A stretch of DNA of 63,282 bases from an uncultured Flavobacteriales bacterium (GCA_950073045.1 CATMQD010000002.1:1-63282), one strand, 5' to 3'. Positions 20,641-31,307 are shown, counted from the first letter of the stretch. Notes: generated by a model not told the origin, from the letters alone. Program-made: numbers and translations.

Positions 20641-23268
20641 TTACAATTTCGCCAAACTCTCCTCCAAAGCCTTAATCTTAGTCTCGGCATCTTCTTGTTT
20701 GGCTTTTTCCTTGGCAACCACCGCCTCAGGGGCATTATTCACAAAACGCTCATTGGATAGTTTTTTCTCTACCGCTTTTAAGAAGCCTTTTTGATAATCC
20801 AATTCCTTTTCTATGCGTTCTTTTTCTGCTTCAAGGTCTACCTGATCATCAGCAGGAATAAAGAATTCATATTTACCAGCTAGGAAGCTAAAGCCAATTC
20901 CACTATCCTCGGATTTACTTTCCATACTTCCGATGTTGGCCAGTTTAGCAGCAAGATCGCGCAGCTCAGGAGTTAGTGCCTCATCTGCCGGAAGGTGTAA
21001 GTCTAAGCTTTCCTTAGCGGGGATATTTTTGGAGGCGCGAACATTTCTTACACCGTTAACTACTGCTATCATTTGATCGAAGCTGGCTAAATAAGCGTGA
21101 TCGGGATTTTGCATTTTGGGCCATTCCATTAAGGAAACGCTTTCTCCTTCTTTACGCTCGCCTAGATTATGCCAAATTTCTTCGGTAATAAAGGGCATGA
21201 AAGGGTGTAAAACCGAACAAATCTCTTCAAAGAAGCGGATGCTTTGTTCGTAAACTGCTTTGGAAATAGGCTCGCCATAAGCAGGTTTAATAGACTCTAA
21301 ATACCAATTGCAGAAATCGTCCCAAACCCATTTGTAGCTTATCATTAAAGCTTCGGAAATTCGGTAAGATTCGAAGCTGGCTTCTAATTTCTCAAGAGTT
21401 TCTAATTTCTTTTCGGCGAACCAACGCATGGCAGCGATATCGGATTCGCTTGGTGATTTATCGCTTACTTCCCAATTGAGAACTAGGCGTTGGGCATTCC
21501 AAATTTTATTGGCGAAATTCCGACCTTGCTCGCAGAGCTCTTCATCAAAAGGAAGGTCGTTACCCGCAGGTGAAGTAAGCAACATTCCTACCCGAACACC
21601 ATCGGTGCTGTATTTTTCCATCAGCTTAATGGGGTCGGGGGAGTTACCTAATTGCTTAGACATTTTTCGACCTTGCTTATCGCGAACAATTCCCGTTAGG
21701 TAAACATTGCTAAAGGGTTTGGTGTCCCTCATTTCGTAGCCGATGATAATCATCCGGGCCACCCAAAAGAATAAAATTTCGGGGGCGGTAATCAAATCAC
21801 GAGTAGGGTAGTAATAGTTGATTTCTTCATTTTCGGGCTCCAATACACCATTAAATACCGAAAGTGGCCAAAGCCAAGAAGAAAACCAAGTATCTAAAAC
21901 ATCTGGCTCCTGTTGTAGGTCTTCGGCCATTAAATCTGCACCATATTGAGTACGCGCTTTCTCTAAAGCTTCGGCCTCATTCATGGCTACCACAATTTTT
22001 TGGCGATCACCTTTAATATACCAGGCTGGAATTTGATGTCCCCACCAAAGCTGACGAGAAATATTCCAGTCGATAACGTTCTCCATCCAATGACGGTAGG
22101 TGTTCTTGAACTTTTCGGGAATAAGTTGAATCTCGGCATCATCGGCCATTACCGCTTCTATGGCTGGTTGAGCAAGTTCCTTCATTTTAAGGAACCACTG
22201 ATCAGAAAGGCGAGGTTCTATAACCGCTCCAGTACGCTCACTGGTACCTACTTTATTCTGGTAGTCTTCAGCCTTAATCAAAAAGCCTTTTTCCTCTAAT
22301 TCTTTAGCGATGGCCTTGCGCACTACAAATCTGTCCTGACCCTCATAATGCAGGCCATGCGCATTTAATTTACCTTCTTCATCGAGCACGTCGATTATCT
22401 CCAAATCGTGCTTTTTACCAATATTATAGTCGTTGATGTCATGCGCCGGAGTGATTTTTAAACAACCAGTTCCAAATTCAACATCTACATATTCGTCGGC
22501 AATAATTGGAATCTCACGATTGGCGATGGGCACGATTACCTTTTTACCAATGAGGTGGGTATAGCGCTCATCTTCCGGATTTACGCAAATCGCTACGTCG
22601 CCCAAAATAGTTTCAGGACGAGTAGTAGCCACCTGAATACTTCCCGAGCCATCGGCCATAGGGTAAGACAAGTGATAAAGTTTTCCGTTTACCTCCTTAT
22701 GGATTACCTCTTCATCTGAAAGGGTGGTTTTGGCTTGGGGATCCCAATTTACCATGCGATAACCGCGGTAAATAAGTCCTTTCTCAAAAAGGTGTACAAA
22801 TATTTTCAGCACCGACTCCGAACGAGTTTCATCCATTGTAAAGGCTTCTCGGTCCCAATCGAATGAACAACCAAGCTTCTTTAATTGCTGCTGAATAATG
22901 CCACCATGTTTATGGGTCCACTCCCAAGCATGCTTTAAAAACTCTTCACGACCAATTTCAAATTTATCGATTCCTTCTTCCTTTAGCTTATTAACTACCT
23001 TCGCTTCGGTAGCAATTGAAGCGTGATCGGTGCCAGGAACCCAACAAGCATTATAGCCTAACATTCGAGCGCGACGGATTAATACATCCTGCAGCGTATT
23101 GTTGAGCATATGGCCCATATGCAAGACACCCGTTACGTTTGGTGGTGGGATAACAATAGTATAAGACTCCCGCTCGTCAGGAACCGATTTGAAGAACTTG
23201 TGATCCATCCAATAAGAATACCACTTGTCTTCTGCACTAAGATGCTCGAACTTGGCCGAAACGCTCAT
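20641..23268 (-). CDS. valS: valyl-tRNA synthetase
   Basis: PPPNVTGVLHMGHMLNNTLQD, GTDHASIATE, GRKMSKQLGNSPDP, C-terminal coiled coil. Confidence 0.98.
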   Translation of the reverse strand: MSVSAKFEHLSAEDKWYSYWMDHKFFKSVPDERESYTIVIPPPNVTGVLHMGHMLNNTLQDVLIRRARMLGYNACWVPGTDHASIATEAKVVNKLKEEGIDKFEIGREEFLKHAWEWTHKHGGIIQQQLKKLGCSFDWDREAFTMDETRSESVLKIFVHLFEKGLIYRGYRMVNWDPQAKTTLSDEEVIHKEVNGKLYHLSYPMADGSGSIQVATTRPETILGDVAICVNPEDERYTHLIGKKVIVPIANREIPIIADEYVDVEFGTGCLKITPAHDINDYNIGKKHDLEIIDVLDEEGKLNAHGLHYEGQDRFVVRKAIAKELEEKGFLIKAEDYQNKVGTSERTGAVIEPRLSDQWFLKMKELAQPAIEAVMADDAEIQLIPEKFKNTYRHWMENVIDWNISRQLWWGHQIPAWYIKGDRQKIVVAMNEAEALEKARTQYGADLMAEDLQQEPDVLDTWFSSWLWPLSVFNGVLEPENEEINYYYPTRDLITAPEILFFWVARMIIIGYEMRDTKPFSNVYLTGIVRDKQGRKMSKQLGNSPDPIKLMEKYSTDGVRVGMLLTSPAGNDLPFDEELCEQGRNFANKIWNAQRLVLNWEVSDKSPSESDIAAMRWFAEKKLETLEKLEASFESYRISEALMISYKWVWDDFCNWYLESIKPAYGEPISKAVYEQSIRFFEEICSVLHPFMPFITEEIWHNLGERKEGESVSLMEWPKMQNPDHAYLASFDQMIAVVNGVRNVRASKNIPAKESLDLHLPADEALTPELRDLAAKLANIGSMESKSEDSGIGFSFLAGKYEFFIPADDQVDLEAEKERIEKELDYQKGFLKAVEKKLSNERFVNNAPEAVVAKEKAKQEDAETKIKALEESLAKL

Positions 23269-23415
23269 GAAATATCGTTTTTTAAAACAGCCGTCAAAGT
23301 TAATATTTAGCTCACAGGAGCAAGCTTTAACTTTGGTATAATTTTCGCGTACTAATCGGTATTGAGTAAAGCATATTTATTCCCTAAATTTGAATGTCTA
23401 ATTAAAGAACGAACA

Positions 23416-23859
23416 ATGAGACGACTGATCACCACTTTAGCGGTGGCCTTTTTTGGCTTCACCGCCATGGCTCAACAAAAAGCTGACAACCCTAACGCAC
23501 CAACTATCGACTTCGAAACCGAAGTGGTAGATTATGGTACTGTTGAAAAAGGAGCTGACGGAACCCGTGAGTTTCGATTCACCAATAATGGTAAAGAACC
23601 ATTAATCATTACCAATGCCAAAGGATCTTGCGGCTGTACCGTGCCAAGCTGGCCACGTGAGCCAATCGCTCCAGGTGAATCTGGTGTAATTAAGGTGAAG
23701 TATGATACCCAACGTGTTGGAAACATTAATAAGTCGGTAACTGTAAATACCAATGCAAGCACTCCCGTGAAAGTATTGCGTATTAAAGGTAAAGTAGTTA
23801 AGCCTGAGCAGGTTAAAACTACACCTGAAAAAGAACGTACTTCTCTTATGGCGAAGTAA
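23416..23859 (+). CDS. DUF1573 domain-containing protein
   Basis: Signal peptide MRRLITTLAVAFFGFTAMAQ; DYGTVEKGADGTREFRFTNNGKEPLIITNAKGSCGCTVPSWP. Confidence 0.93.
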   Translation: MRRLITTLAVAFFGFTAMAQQKADNPNAPTIDFETEVVDYGTVEKGADGTREFRFTNNGKEPLIITNAKGSCGCTVPSWPREPIAPGESGVIKVKYDTQRVGNINKSVTVNTNASTPVKVLRIKGKVVKPEQVKTTPEKERTSLMAK

Positions 23860-23879
23860 TTTTACCGAATAGCATTTAA

Positions 23880-23921
23880 AAAATCCCGGTTCCTTGGTTT
23901 TAGGATACCGGGATTTTTTTT
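23880..23921 (+). terminator. rho-independent terminator
   Basis: aaatcccggt...accgggatttttttt. Confidence 0.85.
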
Positions 23922-23997
23922 GCGTTATTATAACGCAGCGATTAAATTATTTTATGTTTTATTTAAATTTTTATAAGTTTGACGAAAATAAAACATA

Positions 23998-24531
23998 ATG
24001 AATCGACAAACTGTACTGAAAATTACTGTGATCCTGCTGCGTTTTCTGCAGCTTCTCTGTTTAATGGGTTTAGGTCTTTTGATTTACGACGTTATCGCTT
24101 TTAGCATTGACCCCAGCCATAATTTTGTGCGTTGGGAATGGTATATGAATGAAACCTTGACTATAGCTCAAGGCGATGAAGAGTATCCGCTTCAAAGCAA
24201 GCTTTCCTATTATTTTAATTGGCTGCAAATTACTCTTCAGCTATGGCTGATGCTGCTGATTTGGCAAAATCTAATTCGGGTAGTGGGCTCGGTAGCGAGC
24301 TTTAAAACATTTATTAAAGACAATGCCGCGAGTTTTTTTAAGATCCGCAACTTGGTGTTTTTCCTCTGGATCTTAGATACCTTTCACCTTTTTCAGGAAC
24401 TGGGAGCAGCAATACAAATGACTTGGGGTTTTAATTTGGAGATTCTCCTTTTCGCTTTAGCGGCCCATGTTTTAGCCTTGATCTTTAAAGAGGGCAAGCG
24501 ATTAGCCGATGAACAAAATTTGATTGTATGA
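23998..24531 (+). CDS. DUF2975-like membrane protein
   Basis: Four predicted TM helices; coupled to a small Xre/YozG-type HTH gene. Confidence 0.7.
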   Translation: MNRQTVLKITVILLRFLQLLCLMGLGLLIYDVIAFSIDPSHNFVRWEWYMNETLTIAQGDEEYPLQSKLSYYFNWLQITLQLWLMLLIWQNLIRVVGSVASFKTFIKDNAASFFKIRNLVFFLWILDTFHLFQELGAAIQMTWGFNLEILLFALAAHVLALIFKEGKRLADEQNLIV

Positions 24532-24734
24532 TAAGGGTAGAATTGGATGTAATGCTGGCCCGGCGTAAGATGAAGCTGAAGGACTTGGCGGCAGAAATAG
24601 GAATTTCCGTAACTAATCTATCGCTTTTAAAAACCGGCAAAGCTAAAGGGGTGCGATTTGAAACCTTGGCCGCTATTTGTAAATGCCTCGACTGTCAGCC
24701 TGGCGATTTACTGGTTTTTCAAAGCGAAGACTAA
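24528..24734 (+). CDS. small HTH transcriptional regulator (YozG/Xre type)
   Basis: LDVMLARRKMKLKDLAAEIGISVTNLSLLKTGKAKGVRFETLAAICKCLDCQPGDLL. Confidence 0.92.
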   Translation: MIRVELDVMLARRKMKLKDLAAEIGISVTNLSLLKTGKAKGVRFETLAAICKCLDCQPGDLLVFQSED

Positions 24735-25243
24735 TCCCTGGAGCGGAGGCGCTGCTTTAATTCATTGCGCGAGTTTTTGCCGAACATCCAAAGACCACTG
24801 CGTTGGAAAACGGCTTTTGCTTCCGCTTCCATTAAACCACCGATAACATCGGGTACCTCGCCAAAAAAGGGAGGAAAGTGCTGTAGCTCATCATCTTCCA
24901 TAATATTCCACTTGCTATGTCCACCCATAAATGGAGAAGGTAAGGCATATACCACTCTGCTAATTTTGTACTCTCTAGTCATAAAAGCACACATGGGGCA
25001 AGGCTCGCAATTGGAGTATAAGGTGGCGCCTTTTAAATTGGAATGTCCTACTTTTTCATGCGCTCGATGCAAGGCAATTACCTCTGCATGATCAGATACT
25101 TTTTGGGCGGCATTATTGGATGATTCGGAAATAATCTCGCCATCCATAACCACTAAAGAACCAAAAGGGGCGTCACCCTTATCCATACTCTCGGCCGAAA
25201 GCTCGATACAACGTGCAATGTATTTGGAATCTAAGTCTGACAT
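24731..25243 (-). CDS. nucleoside deaminase (guanine/cytidine deaminase-like)
   Basis: HAEVIAL and PCPMCAF zinc-binding motifs. Confidence 0.92.
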   Translation of the reverse strand: MSDLDSKYIARCIELSAESMDKGDAPFGSLVVMDGEIISESSNNAAQKVSDHAEVIALHRAHEKVGHSNLKGATLYSNCEPCPMCAFMTREYKISRVVYALPSPFMGGHSKWNIMEDDELQHFPPFFGEVPDVIGGLMEAEAKAVFQRSGLWMFGKNSRNELKQRLRSRD

Positions 25244-25344
25244 GGGAGCGAAAGTATAGAATTATACGGCATCAGCGAAAGCGGCAAAAAGGGATAAAAC
25301 AAACACAATAAAAAGATTTACTTTCGAGGCAAACAAACAGCACC

Positions 25345-25791
25345 ATGCGATACTCATCCGAAATTACCATTGATCTGCCCCGTGAAAAAATCATTGAACT
25401 GTTTGATAATGAGGAGAACATGTTTAATTGGATGAAAGGCCTAAAAGAAGTGAAGCACTTAGAAGGGGAGCCTGGACAAGAGGGTGCTCGCTCGGAAATG
25501 CATTTCGAAATGGGTAAGCGTAAAATAAGCATGGTGGAAACTATTTTAAACCGGAATTTCCCTGAGCAATTTAAAACCTCCTATTCTACAAAAGGGGTTT
25601 ATAATGAGGTGGATAATCGTTTTGAGAAAATCGATGAAAATCATACACGCTACATCACCGAGCATTATTTCCGCTTTGATGGCTGGGGCATGAAAGTGAT
25701 GGCCTTCTTGATGCCAAGCGCCTTTAAAAAACAGAGCATGCAATATTTAAAGGACTTTAAAGCTTTCGCTGAAGGAGAAATTCAGGAATGA
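25345..25791 (+). CDS. SRPBCC family protein
   Basis: SSEITIDLPREKIIELFDNEENMFNWMKGLKEVKHLEG. Confidence 0.83.
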   Translation: MRYSSEITIDLPREKIIELFDNEENMFNWMKGLKEVKHLEGEPGQEGARSEMHFEMGKRKISMVETILNRNFPEQFKTSYSTKGVYNEVDNRFEKIDENHTRYITEHYFRFDGWGMKVMAFLMPSAFKKQSMQYLKDFKAFAEGEIQE

Positions 25792-26276
25792 TTGAAACTG
25801 AACGTTTGTTTTTACGTCCCTTGGTTAAGGAAGATTTCCCTAGCCTTTTAAAGATGTACAAAGAGCCGGATTCCAATAAATTCATTCGACCGCTAAGAGG
25901 GAAAACCGAGGCAGAGTATGCAAGCTTTTTAAATTTAAAGCTATCCAATAACAGCCAGGCCAATGGCTACTTTCTAACGGTGCTTAATGAAAATCAGGAA
26001 GTACTGGGAACTGCTAACTTCAATTTCTTCGAAGCTTTGCAACTAGAACATATTGGAGTTCACTTGATGCGCAATGCATGGGGCTGCGGGTATGGAACGG
26101 AGATCATAAAGGCTCTAGTGAAATTTGCGGAATCTAAAGGTCGAACGGAAATCCATGCCTTAGTTGAAAAGGGCAATCATCCATCTGTAAAGATGCTGGA
26201 AAAGTCGGGCTTGAGTTTTTCTGAAAACCTGATCCTCTCTGGGGATCAATTAATGCTTTGCAAGCTGATATTTTAA
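25788..26276 (+). CDS. GNAT family N-acetyltransferase (RimJ/RimL type)
   Basis: IETERLFLRPLVKEDF...GYGTEIIKALVKFAESKG. Confidence 0.92.
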   Translation: MIETERLFLRPLVKEDFPSLLKMYKEPDSNKFIRPLRGKTEAEYASFLNLKLSNNSQANGYFLTVLNENQEVLGTANFNFFEALQLEHIGVHLMRNAWGCGYGTEIIKALVKFAESKGRTEIHALVEKGNHPSVKMLEKSGLSFSENLILSGDQLMLCKLIF

Positions 26277-26918
26277 ATGAAGGAGTTTAAACGAATCATT
26301 AGAGGCCTCATTTATTTAGGAATCCTAACTGCTGTTTTCGGAGTCTTAAATTACCATCTGATTTCCTATTTCACCACGGAGAAAAATAGCTATGACTTAA
26401 AAGATGTACCTACAAAATCAACCGCTCTGGTATTAGGTACCGCTCAGTATTTAAATAATGGTCGCACCAATTTGTACTTTAAATTTAGAATTGATGCGGT
26501 TTACGACTTGTGGAAAGCCGGTAAGATTAAATATATTCTGGTAAATGGCGACAATAGCCGAAAGGACTACGATGAACCTACCGCCATGAAAGAAGCCCTG
26601 ATTAAAAAAGGAATTCCTGCCAATCGTATATATCTGGATTATGCGGGCTTTCGAACCCTAGATTCGATGGTTCGCGCTAAAAAGGTATTTGGCCAAAGGG
26701 ACCTAATTATTGTTACGCAGCAATTTCATGCCGAAAGAGCTTTAATCCTTGCCATGTTCAATCACATTCAAGCTTTTGCTTACAATGCTGTAGACGTGGA
26801 TGTTTATTATGGTTTTAAAACCAGTTTGCGGGAATACCTTGCCCGCATAAAAATATGGATTGATCTCATCTTTGGGGTGGATCCCAAGTTTTTAGGAGAG
26901 CCAGTTTCGATTCCTTAA
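26277..26918 (+). CDS. SanA/YdcF family (DUF218) membrane protein
   Basis: ALVLGTAQYLNNGRTNLYFKFRIDAVYDLWKAGKIKYILVNGDN... IIVTQQFHAERALILA. Confidence 0.9.
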   Translation: MKEFKRIIRGLIYLGILTAVFGVLNYHLISYFTTEKNSYDLKDVPTKSTALVLGTAQYLNNGRTNLYFKFRIDAVYDLWKAGKIKYILVNGDNSRKDYDEPTAMKEALIKKGIPANRIYLDYAGFRTLDSMVRAKKVFGQRDLIIVTQQFHAERALILAMFNHIQAFAYNAVDVDVYYGFKTSLREYLARIKIWIDLIFGVDPKFLGEPVSIP

Positions 26919-26927
26919 ATTGCTGGC

Positions 26928-27431
26928 ATGTATCGACTTACTCTTCTTTTCAGCTTCTTGTTTATAGGTGTATTAAATGCTCAAAACTGTCCTTGTTGCA
27001 CCGACTATCATGAACAATTCGATTTTTGGGAAGGAGAGTGGGTTGTAAGTGACACTCTTGATAATATCCTAGGCTATAACACCATTGTAAAGGAGCCAGG
27101 TAATTGTCTTTTGAGGGAACATTGGCGAGGTGCCAGCGGTGGTAGTGGCCGAAGCATGAACTTTTTCGATCCGGCCGATTCTACCTGGAATCAAATTTGG
27201 GTAAGTGGCAATGGCTTTATTCTCCGCTTAAAAGGTGGCCTTTCGGCAGATGGAAAATCGATGCAGCTCCATTCCGAATGGCATCAAAATAAAGAAGGCC
27301 AAAATCAGCGGCACCAAATCACCTGGCGACCCTTCAATGAAGATGAGCTCATTCAAGAATGGCAAATTATTAACCAAGCGGGAGTAGTTCAACAAACCCT
27401 TTTCTATGGTATTTATCGAAAAGAGGGCTAA
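26928..27431 (+). CDS. secreted protein, DUF1579-like
   Basis: FDFWEGEWVVSDTLDNILGYNTIVKEPGNCLLREHWRG. Confidence 0.72.
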   Translation: MYRLTLLFSFLFIGVLNAQNCPCCTDYHEQFDFWEGEWVVSDTLDNILGYNTIVKEPGNCLLREHWRGASGGSGRSMNFFDPADSTWNQIWVSGNGFILRLKGGLSADGKSMQLHSEWHQNKEGQNQRHQITWRPFNEDELIQEWQIINQAGVVQQTLFYGIYRKEG

Positions 27432-27457
27432 GTGCTATAACCTACTATTAAACTGGC

Positions 27458-28825
27458 TTATTCCTTTATAAAAGGAAAAGCTTTATCGCCAACTTTTAAA
27501 AGGTAGGCACCTGGCTTGAAATTGGAAACATCTACCTTGAATTCCTTGCCATACCTTAAATGTCCTTTTTCCAAAGTTTGTCCGGTCAAATTGTGAATAC
27601 TGTAGCGCAAGTCTTCTAAGGCCAAACCTAAGTCTACAAATAAAAGGTCTTTTACTGGGTTGGGATAAATTGAAACTTGACTGAAATCTATATCGTTTAA
27701 ATTAAAGCCAGAAATCACCAAGTTTTTACAAGCTGAGGTATCTACACAATTTCCGATGGTGATTTCCACTGCATATTGTCCGCTTAGCGCGGCAGTAAAA
27801 GTTTGACTGGTAGCACCAGGGATAGGAGCGTAATTAGAATTGCAATTGAGCCATTGATAATTGGCTCCCGATTGATTAGCGCTTAGGCTAGGAGAGGCCA
27901 CACTTACCGAAGTATCGATTTGTGGACTTACAGTTAAATTTAAGTTTACCACCGAATCACATCCGTTTAAAGCGGCACCCACTAAAGTATCACTGTAGGT
28001 CCCGGTGCTATCATATACTGTATTTCCCACAGTAATTGAAAAGCCATCACACTCGTTTAGGCTGAGGTTATTTACTGCTAATCCTGCCGATATTGAAGCA
28101 CCAGTAACCCAATTCGAACTATTACCATTCAATGCAAAGTTTTGCAGGGTTCCATCAGCGCCAGCTATTTCTTCGGTAGCGGTCGTAATTCCGGTGTTTG
28201 AGGCTCCCGCACTACCTTCATTTAATTTATAGTAAGCCACTAAGCCGCTTGGTAAAGCACAGAATTCGGAGTTTTTATCGGCTATTAACTCAGCGCTAGT
28301 GCGGGCTACATTCCACATTCGGTATTCATCGATAGTACCTTTAAAAGGGATGGTCCCACCAGGAACTCTTTGCCCAATTCGGAGGTCGGTGTTTCCGCTA
28401 GGCGTATTTACGGTACTTAAATTACTGGTGCCCACTTGCAGGCCATCAACATATAAATAGCCTGTTCCGTTTTTTAAAACAAAGGCCACATGTGCCCATT
28501 GGTTAAGAGGCACCGCATTATTGGTGGAGCTCATATTTGCATTGGTCCCTCCCGATATAAAACCTAGTTGCAAATTGGCGTTCACAAAAAAGGTATTTCT
28601 AGAACCCACGGCATTAGTGCCATAATCTGAAATTGCAGTATTGCCTGTAGGTGTGGAGCTTAAATAAATCCAAGCTTCAAAAGTTCGATCAGCAGATCCT
28701 GTAATTCCAGCGAAGGTGGTTTGCACATAATCTGCTGTTCCAGTTGGGTCTAAATTTAATCCGTTTTGTGCGAATACAGAAAGCGAGAATAGGCTAAAAA
28801 AACAGAAGGAGTAAATTTTCTGCAT
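27458..28825 (-). CDS. LamG/concanavalin-fold T9SS-secreted protein
   Basis: LamG-like region (FKGTIDEYRMWNVARTSAE) and C-terminal YPNPVKDLLFVDL. Confidence 0.87.
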   Translation of the reverse strand: MQKIYSFCFFSLFSLSVFAQNGLNLDPTGTADYVQTTFAGITGSADRTFEAWIYLSSTPTGNTAISDYGTNAVGSRNTFFVNANLQLGFISGGTNANMSSTNNAVPLNQWAHVAFVLKNGTGYLYVDGLQVGTSNLSTVNTPSGNTDLRIGQRVPGGTIPFKGTIDEYRMWNVARTSAELIADKNSEFCALPSGLVAYYKLNEGSAGASNTGITTATEEIAGADGTLQNFALNGNSSNWVTGASISAGLAVNNLSLNECDGFSITVGNTVYDSTGTYSDTLVGAALNGCDSVVNLNLTVSPQIDTSVSVASPSLSANQSGANYQWLNCNSNYAPIPGATSQTFTAALSGQYAVEITIGNCVDTSACKNLVISGFNLNDIDFSQVSIYPNPVKDLLFVDLGLALEDLRYSIHNLTGQTLEKGHLRYGKEFKVDVSNFKPGAYLLKVGDKAFPFIKE

Positions 28826-29057
28826 AGTGGTGGCTGTGTTTGGTAGTAGTGTGCTGGCTAATTTAAATAAAGCGGATGTATTAATGACAGCACTCCATAT
28901 CTTACCCTAATAGAGGCTACTGGAAGTATAAGCACTTAAAACTTAATCTTAATCCTGCTTAGTATTAGCCGCCAATTCATCAAGCTAAATTTACTTCGGT
29001 AGGTAAATTTTAGGCAGCAATATTCATAGAGGGTCTATTGTGTTTTATCTTCGAATT

Positions 29058-29603
29058 ATGAAGATAGGAATTGTATCAGCTAGCACCCGTATTAATCGAA
29101 TCAGCCATCGAATCGCTTTATCCTTAAATAAAGAGCTCGAACAGCGTAAGCAAAATCCTCAGCTCATAGATCTCAAGGAGTGGGATTTACCAGTTTTCGA
29201 AGAACGCATCGATCGATTGGAGAATCCCGAAAAGCGCCTATTAGATTTGAAAAACCTGCTTTTAGACTGTGAGGCTTTTATTTTTCTAAGTCCGGAGTAT
29301 AACGGAGCAATTGCCTCCGGGCTCAAAAACTTTATGGATCTCTATGCCAAGGAGCCTTTTATGCATAAACCGATTGGGGTGGCTACTGGCTCTACGGGCG
29401 CTATGGGTGGTATTCGTGCCGCTTATCAGCTACAGCAAAATATTCTTACTATTCATGGCTTACCCCATCCGCGAATGCTTACGGTGGGCCGGATGCATGA
29501 GGTGCTTAATGAGGATGGAGAGGTTTTAGAAGAAGCTTTTGGAAATACACAAGCCAAGTTCTTGGATCTATTTTTAGATTTCGCCCAGCGTTTCGAAAGC
29601 TAA
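29058..29603 (+). CDS. NADPH-dependent FMN reductase family protein
   Basis: MKIGIVSASTRINRISHRIA ... FIFLSPEYNGAIASGLKNFMDLY. Confidence 0.93.
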   Translation: MKIGIVSASTRINRISHRIALSLNKELEQRKQNPQLIDLKEWDLPVFEERIDRLENPEKRLLDLKNLLLDCEAFIFLSPEYNGAIASGLKNFMDLYAKEPFMHKPIGVATGSTGAMGGIRAAYQLQQNILTIHGLPHPRMLTVGRMHEVLNEDGEVLEEAFGNTQAKFLDLFLDFAQRFES

Positions 29604-29689
29604 TTTTCTGACTTCATTTTCTGTATTTTCCCTTGCTCAAAAAATGAGGGGCGATTTGGCCTTTTCTTAATTTCTATTCGAGCGAGGCT

Positions 29690-30676
29690 ATGTATATAAA
29701 AAGGCATTATGGTTTTTGGATGACCTTCCGTTGGTCCATTAAACCTTTTTTATTGGGATTAATTTACGGAGCGGCCATTTTCTGTTTGGTGAAGTTTGCA
29801 AACTTCGACTTGGCTTTTCCCTGGCAACCGGTTTCGGTAATCGGTATAGCAGTAGCCTTTTACTTGGGCTTTAAAAATAACAGTTCCTACGATCGTACTT
29901 GGGAAGCCCGTAAAATTTGGGGGAGTATAGTTAATAATAGTCGCAGTTTTGGGGCGGCAGTTATTTCCTTTACGCAAGGCGCTAAGTCCAGTGAGATTAA
30001 GCGCGAGCTCATTTTCCGACATTTAGCCTGGCTCACCGCATTGCGTCATCAATTACGCTTAAGTAGGGAATGGGAACATACCGACGAACGCCTTAACAAT
30101 CGCTACTCCCCAAACGTTTGCGAAGATTATAATGATCGTCTTTTTAATGAATTGGCCCAATTTCTGAAAACGGAGGAACTCGACTATTTGCACGATAAAT
30201 CCAATGTGGCTACGCAGATTATGCGCATTCAAGGCGAGCAATTACAGCGCTACCGCGATGAAGAGGCCTATGAGGATTTCCGACATATGGAATTACACCA
30301 TTTAATGGTCTCCTTTTATGAAGATCAAGGTAAGTCGGAGCGTATTAAAAACTTTCCTTTTCCCAGGCAGTATGCCAGTACCGCATTATGGTTAACCATG
30401 GTTTTTGCGGTTTTTGTTCCCTTTGGTATGCTCGATGTTTTTGAGGATCGTGATTCTTGGTTACAGTACCTCAGTCCAGTTATTAGCGCTTTAGTAACTT
30501 GGATTTTCTTCCTTATGGAAAAGATTGGCGATTATTCTGAAAACCCTTTTGAAGGAACCTATAATGATGTGCCAATCACCTCTATTGCTCGCGGCATAGA
30601 AATCGACCTCAAAGAAATGCTCGATGAAACCGATATCCCCAAGGCCTTTAGTGCCGAGAAAGGATTTTTGATGTAG
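29690..30676 (+). CDS. bestrophin-like (UPF0187) family channel protein
   Basis: GFKNNSSYDRTWEARKIWGSIVNNSRSF; ENPFEGTYNDVPITSIARGIEIDLKEML. Confidence 0.94.
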   Translation: MYIKRHYGFWMTFRWSIKPFLLGLIYGAAIFCLVKFANFDLAFPWQPVSVIGIAVAFYLGFKNNSSYDRTWEARKIWGSIVNNSRSFGAAVISFTQGAKSSEIKRELIFRHLAWLTALRHQLRLSREWEHTDERLNNRYSPNVCEDYNDRLFNELAQFLKTEELDYLHDKSNVATQIMRIQGEQLQRYRDEEAYEDFRHMELHHLMVSFYEDQGKSERIKNFPFPRQYASTALWLTMVFAVFVPFGMLDVFEDRDSWLQYLSPVISALVTWIFFLMEKIGDYSENPFEGTYNDVPITSIARGIEIDLKEMLDETDIPKAFSAEKGFLM

Positions 30677-30833
30677 AAGAATGTTTGCTTTCTGAGATGA
30701 TCACTTTAATTGTGGTCAAGCTATACCAGGCACGCACACAAGTCTAAGTTCTAGCGTCTAGCGCCTCTGGCCAACAATTCTTACTACAAGCACATCCATT
30801 ACTAAATACTAGCTACTAAATACCAGCTACTTA

Positions 30834-31307
30834 CTAATCATGATGATAAGGCTCGCCCTTTAATATTGTAGCTGCGCGGTATAATTGTTCCGCAAAGAGG
30901 GCGCGTACAATTTGATGGGAGAAAGTCATCGCCGAAAGGCTAAGCTTATAATTGGCACGAGCATATACCTCGGGCGAAAAACCATAAGGACCGCCAATTA
31001 CAAAAATGAGGCGCTTGGGACTTTGGTTAAACCATTTTTGGATTTGCTGGGCAAACTGACGAGAGTTGAGGCTCCTTCCTTTTTCATCTAAAAGCACAAG
31101 CCAATCGCCAGACTGCACTTCTTCTAGCAGTTTTTGGCCTTCCTGCTGCGACACTTCATCACTACTTAGCTTATTGCGATTCCTTAAATCGGGAATCACC
31201 TTAGTCTCAAAAGGCCAATAGCGCTTTAAACGCTGATAGTATTCTTTTTCTAATTCTGCCGTGGCGGCTTGGGTGGTTTTCCCGTGCAGGATTAAAACTG
31301 TTTTCAT
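30834..31307 (-). CDS. rlmH: 23S rRNA (pseudouridine1915-N3)-methyltransferase
   Basis: 157 aa; LLDEKGRSLNSRQFAQ, FVIGGPYGFSPEV, MTFSHQIVRALFAEQLYRAATILKGEPYHHD. Confidence 0.97.
   Translation of the reverse strand: MKTVLILHGKTTQAATAELEKEYYQRLKRYWPFETKVIPDLRNRNKLSSDEVSQQEGQKLLEEVQSGDWLVLLDEKGRSLNSRQFAQQIQKWFNQSPKRLIFVIGGPYGFSPEVYARANYKLSLSAMTFSHQIVRALFAEQLYRAATILKGEPYHHD

Noticed and set aside
23922-23937. Short palindrome gcgttattataacgc upstream of the DUF2975 gene
   Set aside because: Could be an operator for the HTH regulator, but single copy and short; not enough to call
28987-29010. AAATTTAC..GTAAATTT stem-loop with TTCG before the FMN reductase gene
   Set aside because: AT-rich 8-bp stem in intergenic DNA; plausible by chance, no supporting motif
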